NCBI GenBank assembly: GCA_027310505.1
Contig: DAIDAS010000289.1
Span: 1 to 5,780 of the forward strand
From: a bacterium
GTDB taxonomy: Bacteria; Pseudomonadota; Gammaproteobacteria; Burkholderiales; Methylophilaceae
Direction: 5' to 3'
Length of the DNA: 5,780 nucleotides
This document shows positions 5,101 to 5,780 of this stretch, piece by piece. Under the pieces are notes generated by a model that made no database searches, was not told where the DNA came from, and saw nothing but the letters and a program-made list of their open reading frames with translations. The stretch's first letter is position 1. Each line of letters starts with the position of its first letter. The position numbers were made by a program, and so were the translations under genes.

Positions 5101-5780
5101 GTCTCGAGCACCTGCTCCAGCACCTGCAGGAAGCGGGCATTCTCCGACGCCAGGCCAATGCTCACCCGCAAGTAGTCCGGCATTTCGTAGTTGGCGACGG
5201 GACGCACGATCACGCCGTTTTCCAGCAGACGGCGGTACACCGTTGCGGCATTCTCGATGCGCACGCTGACGAAGTTGCCAAACGACGGGATATATCCCAG
5301 ACCCAGCCGCATCACGCCATCGGTGATCTGCTGCATGCCGGCATCGTTCACCTCGCGGCTGCGGCGCACGAAATCGGCATCCTGCAGTGCAGCCGCGGCA
5401 GCAGCCAGCGCCATGCTGTTGACGTTGAACGGCTGCCGTACGCGATTCATAATATCGGCCACCCTGGGATGCGCCAGCGCGAACCCAACACGTTGACCGG
5501 CCAGGCCGTAGGCCTTGGAAAAAGTCCGCGTGACAATCAGGTTGCCGAACTCGCCCAGCCAATCGATACTCTCCGCCTTCAGCGCGTCCGGCAGGTATTC
5601 GTCATAAGCTTCGTCCAGCACCACCAACACGTGCCTAGGCAAGTCGCGCAGAAAATCCAGCAGTTCGGCCTTATCCAGCAGGGTACCGGTCGGGTTGTTG
5701 GGGTTGGCGATGAACAGCATGCGCGTGTTCGAGGTAATGGCTGCACGCATCGCGGCCAGATCATGGCCGAAATCCCTCGC
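5097..5780 (-). CDS. hisC: Histidinol-phosphate aminotransferase, C-terminal 227 residues (5' end outside window)
   Basis: HisC is a cytoplasmic PLP enzyme that converts imidazole-acetol phosphate to histidinol phosphate in histidine synthesis; paralogues also act on aromatic amino acid precursors. The frame is open to the window edge, so the first in-window ATG (5750) is internal. In fragment numbering the visible motifs are NPNNPTGT (26-33, cofactor phosphate and substrate region), DEAYDEY (56-62, Asp to the pyridine nitrogen), TFSKAYGLAGQRVG (86-99) with Lys89 as the PLP Schiff-base lysine, and YLRVSIG with Arg205 for the substrate carboxyl or phosphate. About 130-140 N-terminal residues are missing. 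The stop TAA lies 17 bases beyond the terminator stem, on the convergent side of rlmJ. Whether this is the his-operon copy or the second copy often found beside serC/pheA in betaproteobacteria cannot be decided here, because its upstream neighbours are outside the window. Confidence 0.93.
   Translation of the reverse strand, partial: ARDFGHDLAAMRAAITSNTRMLFIANPNNPTGTLLDKAELLDFLRDLPRHVLVVLDEAYDEYLPDALKAESIDWLGEFGNLIVTRTFSKAYGLAGQRVGFALAHPRVADIMNRVRQPFNVNSMALAAAAAALQDADFVRRSREVNDAGMQQITDGVMRLGLGYIPSFGNFVSVRIENAATVYRRLLENGVIVRPVANYEMPDYLRVSIGLASENARFLQVLEQVLET

Noticed and set aside
4954..5562. Open frame of 202 codons on the minus strand
   Set aside because: Shifted frame over hisC that also runs through the terminator into rlmJ; Arg- and Gly-rich shadow.
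1..5780. CRISPR array, insertion sequence ends, tRNA or rRNA genes, prophage or toxin-antitoxin genes
   Set aside because: No regular repeat-spacer pattern, transposase motif, cloverleaf or such gene was seen; almost every base is covered by conserved housekeeping-type genes.

Overview
The window looks like chromosomal DNA from a betaproteobacterium, possibly Nitrosomonadales or a relative. This rests on moderately high GC by eye, proteobacterial-type UvrC, RlmJ and HisC, and a DosC-like oxygen-sensor cyclase; the assignment is inference, and no tree was built. Coding density is very high. I see no mobile element, CRISPR array, tRNA or rRNA.

Layout. Positions 1-1233 (minus) hold the N-terminal two thirds of the excinuclease subunit UvrC, cut by the left edge. 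An 80-base AT-rich gap (1234-1313) carries back-to-back promoter candidates around an inverted repeat. It separates uvrC from a divergent gene (1314-2699, plus) for a globin-coupled heme sensor diguanylate cyclase with the same architecture and length as E. coli DosC. Six bases later, convergently, comes a minus-strand pair read from right to left: a family 5 (UDGb-type) uracil-DNA glycosylase (3543-2896) and a 62-residue tautomerase-fold protein (2894-2706), one base apart and probably translationally coupled. A 54-base divergent gap (3544-3597) leads into a tight plus-strand cluster: a four-helix DUF3147-type membrane protein with no ordinary start codon (best start ATT at 3598), a small DUF3862-like lipoprotein overlapping it by four bases, and rlmJ, the 23S rRNA A2030 N6-methyltransferase. 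A bidirectional terminator (5051-5079) separates rlmJ from the convergent 3' part of hisC (5780-5097, minus), cut by the right edge.

How the genes relate. Two products are DNA repair enzymes (UvrC and the glycosylase), each with four cysteines spaced for an iron-sulfur cluster, but they are not in one operon. The cyclase probably couples oxygen to c-di-GMP. The DUF3147 - lipoprotein - rlmJ cluster is almost certainly co-transcribed, although no functional link is evident. I see no clearly undescribed multi-gene system. The best points for a second look are the missing canonical start of the DUF3147 gene, the uvrC/cyclase divergent control region with a possibly near-leaderless uvrC transcript, and the glycosylase-tautomerase coupling.
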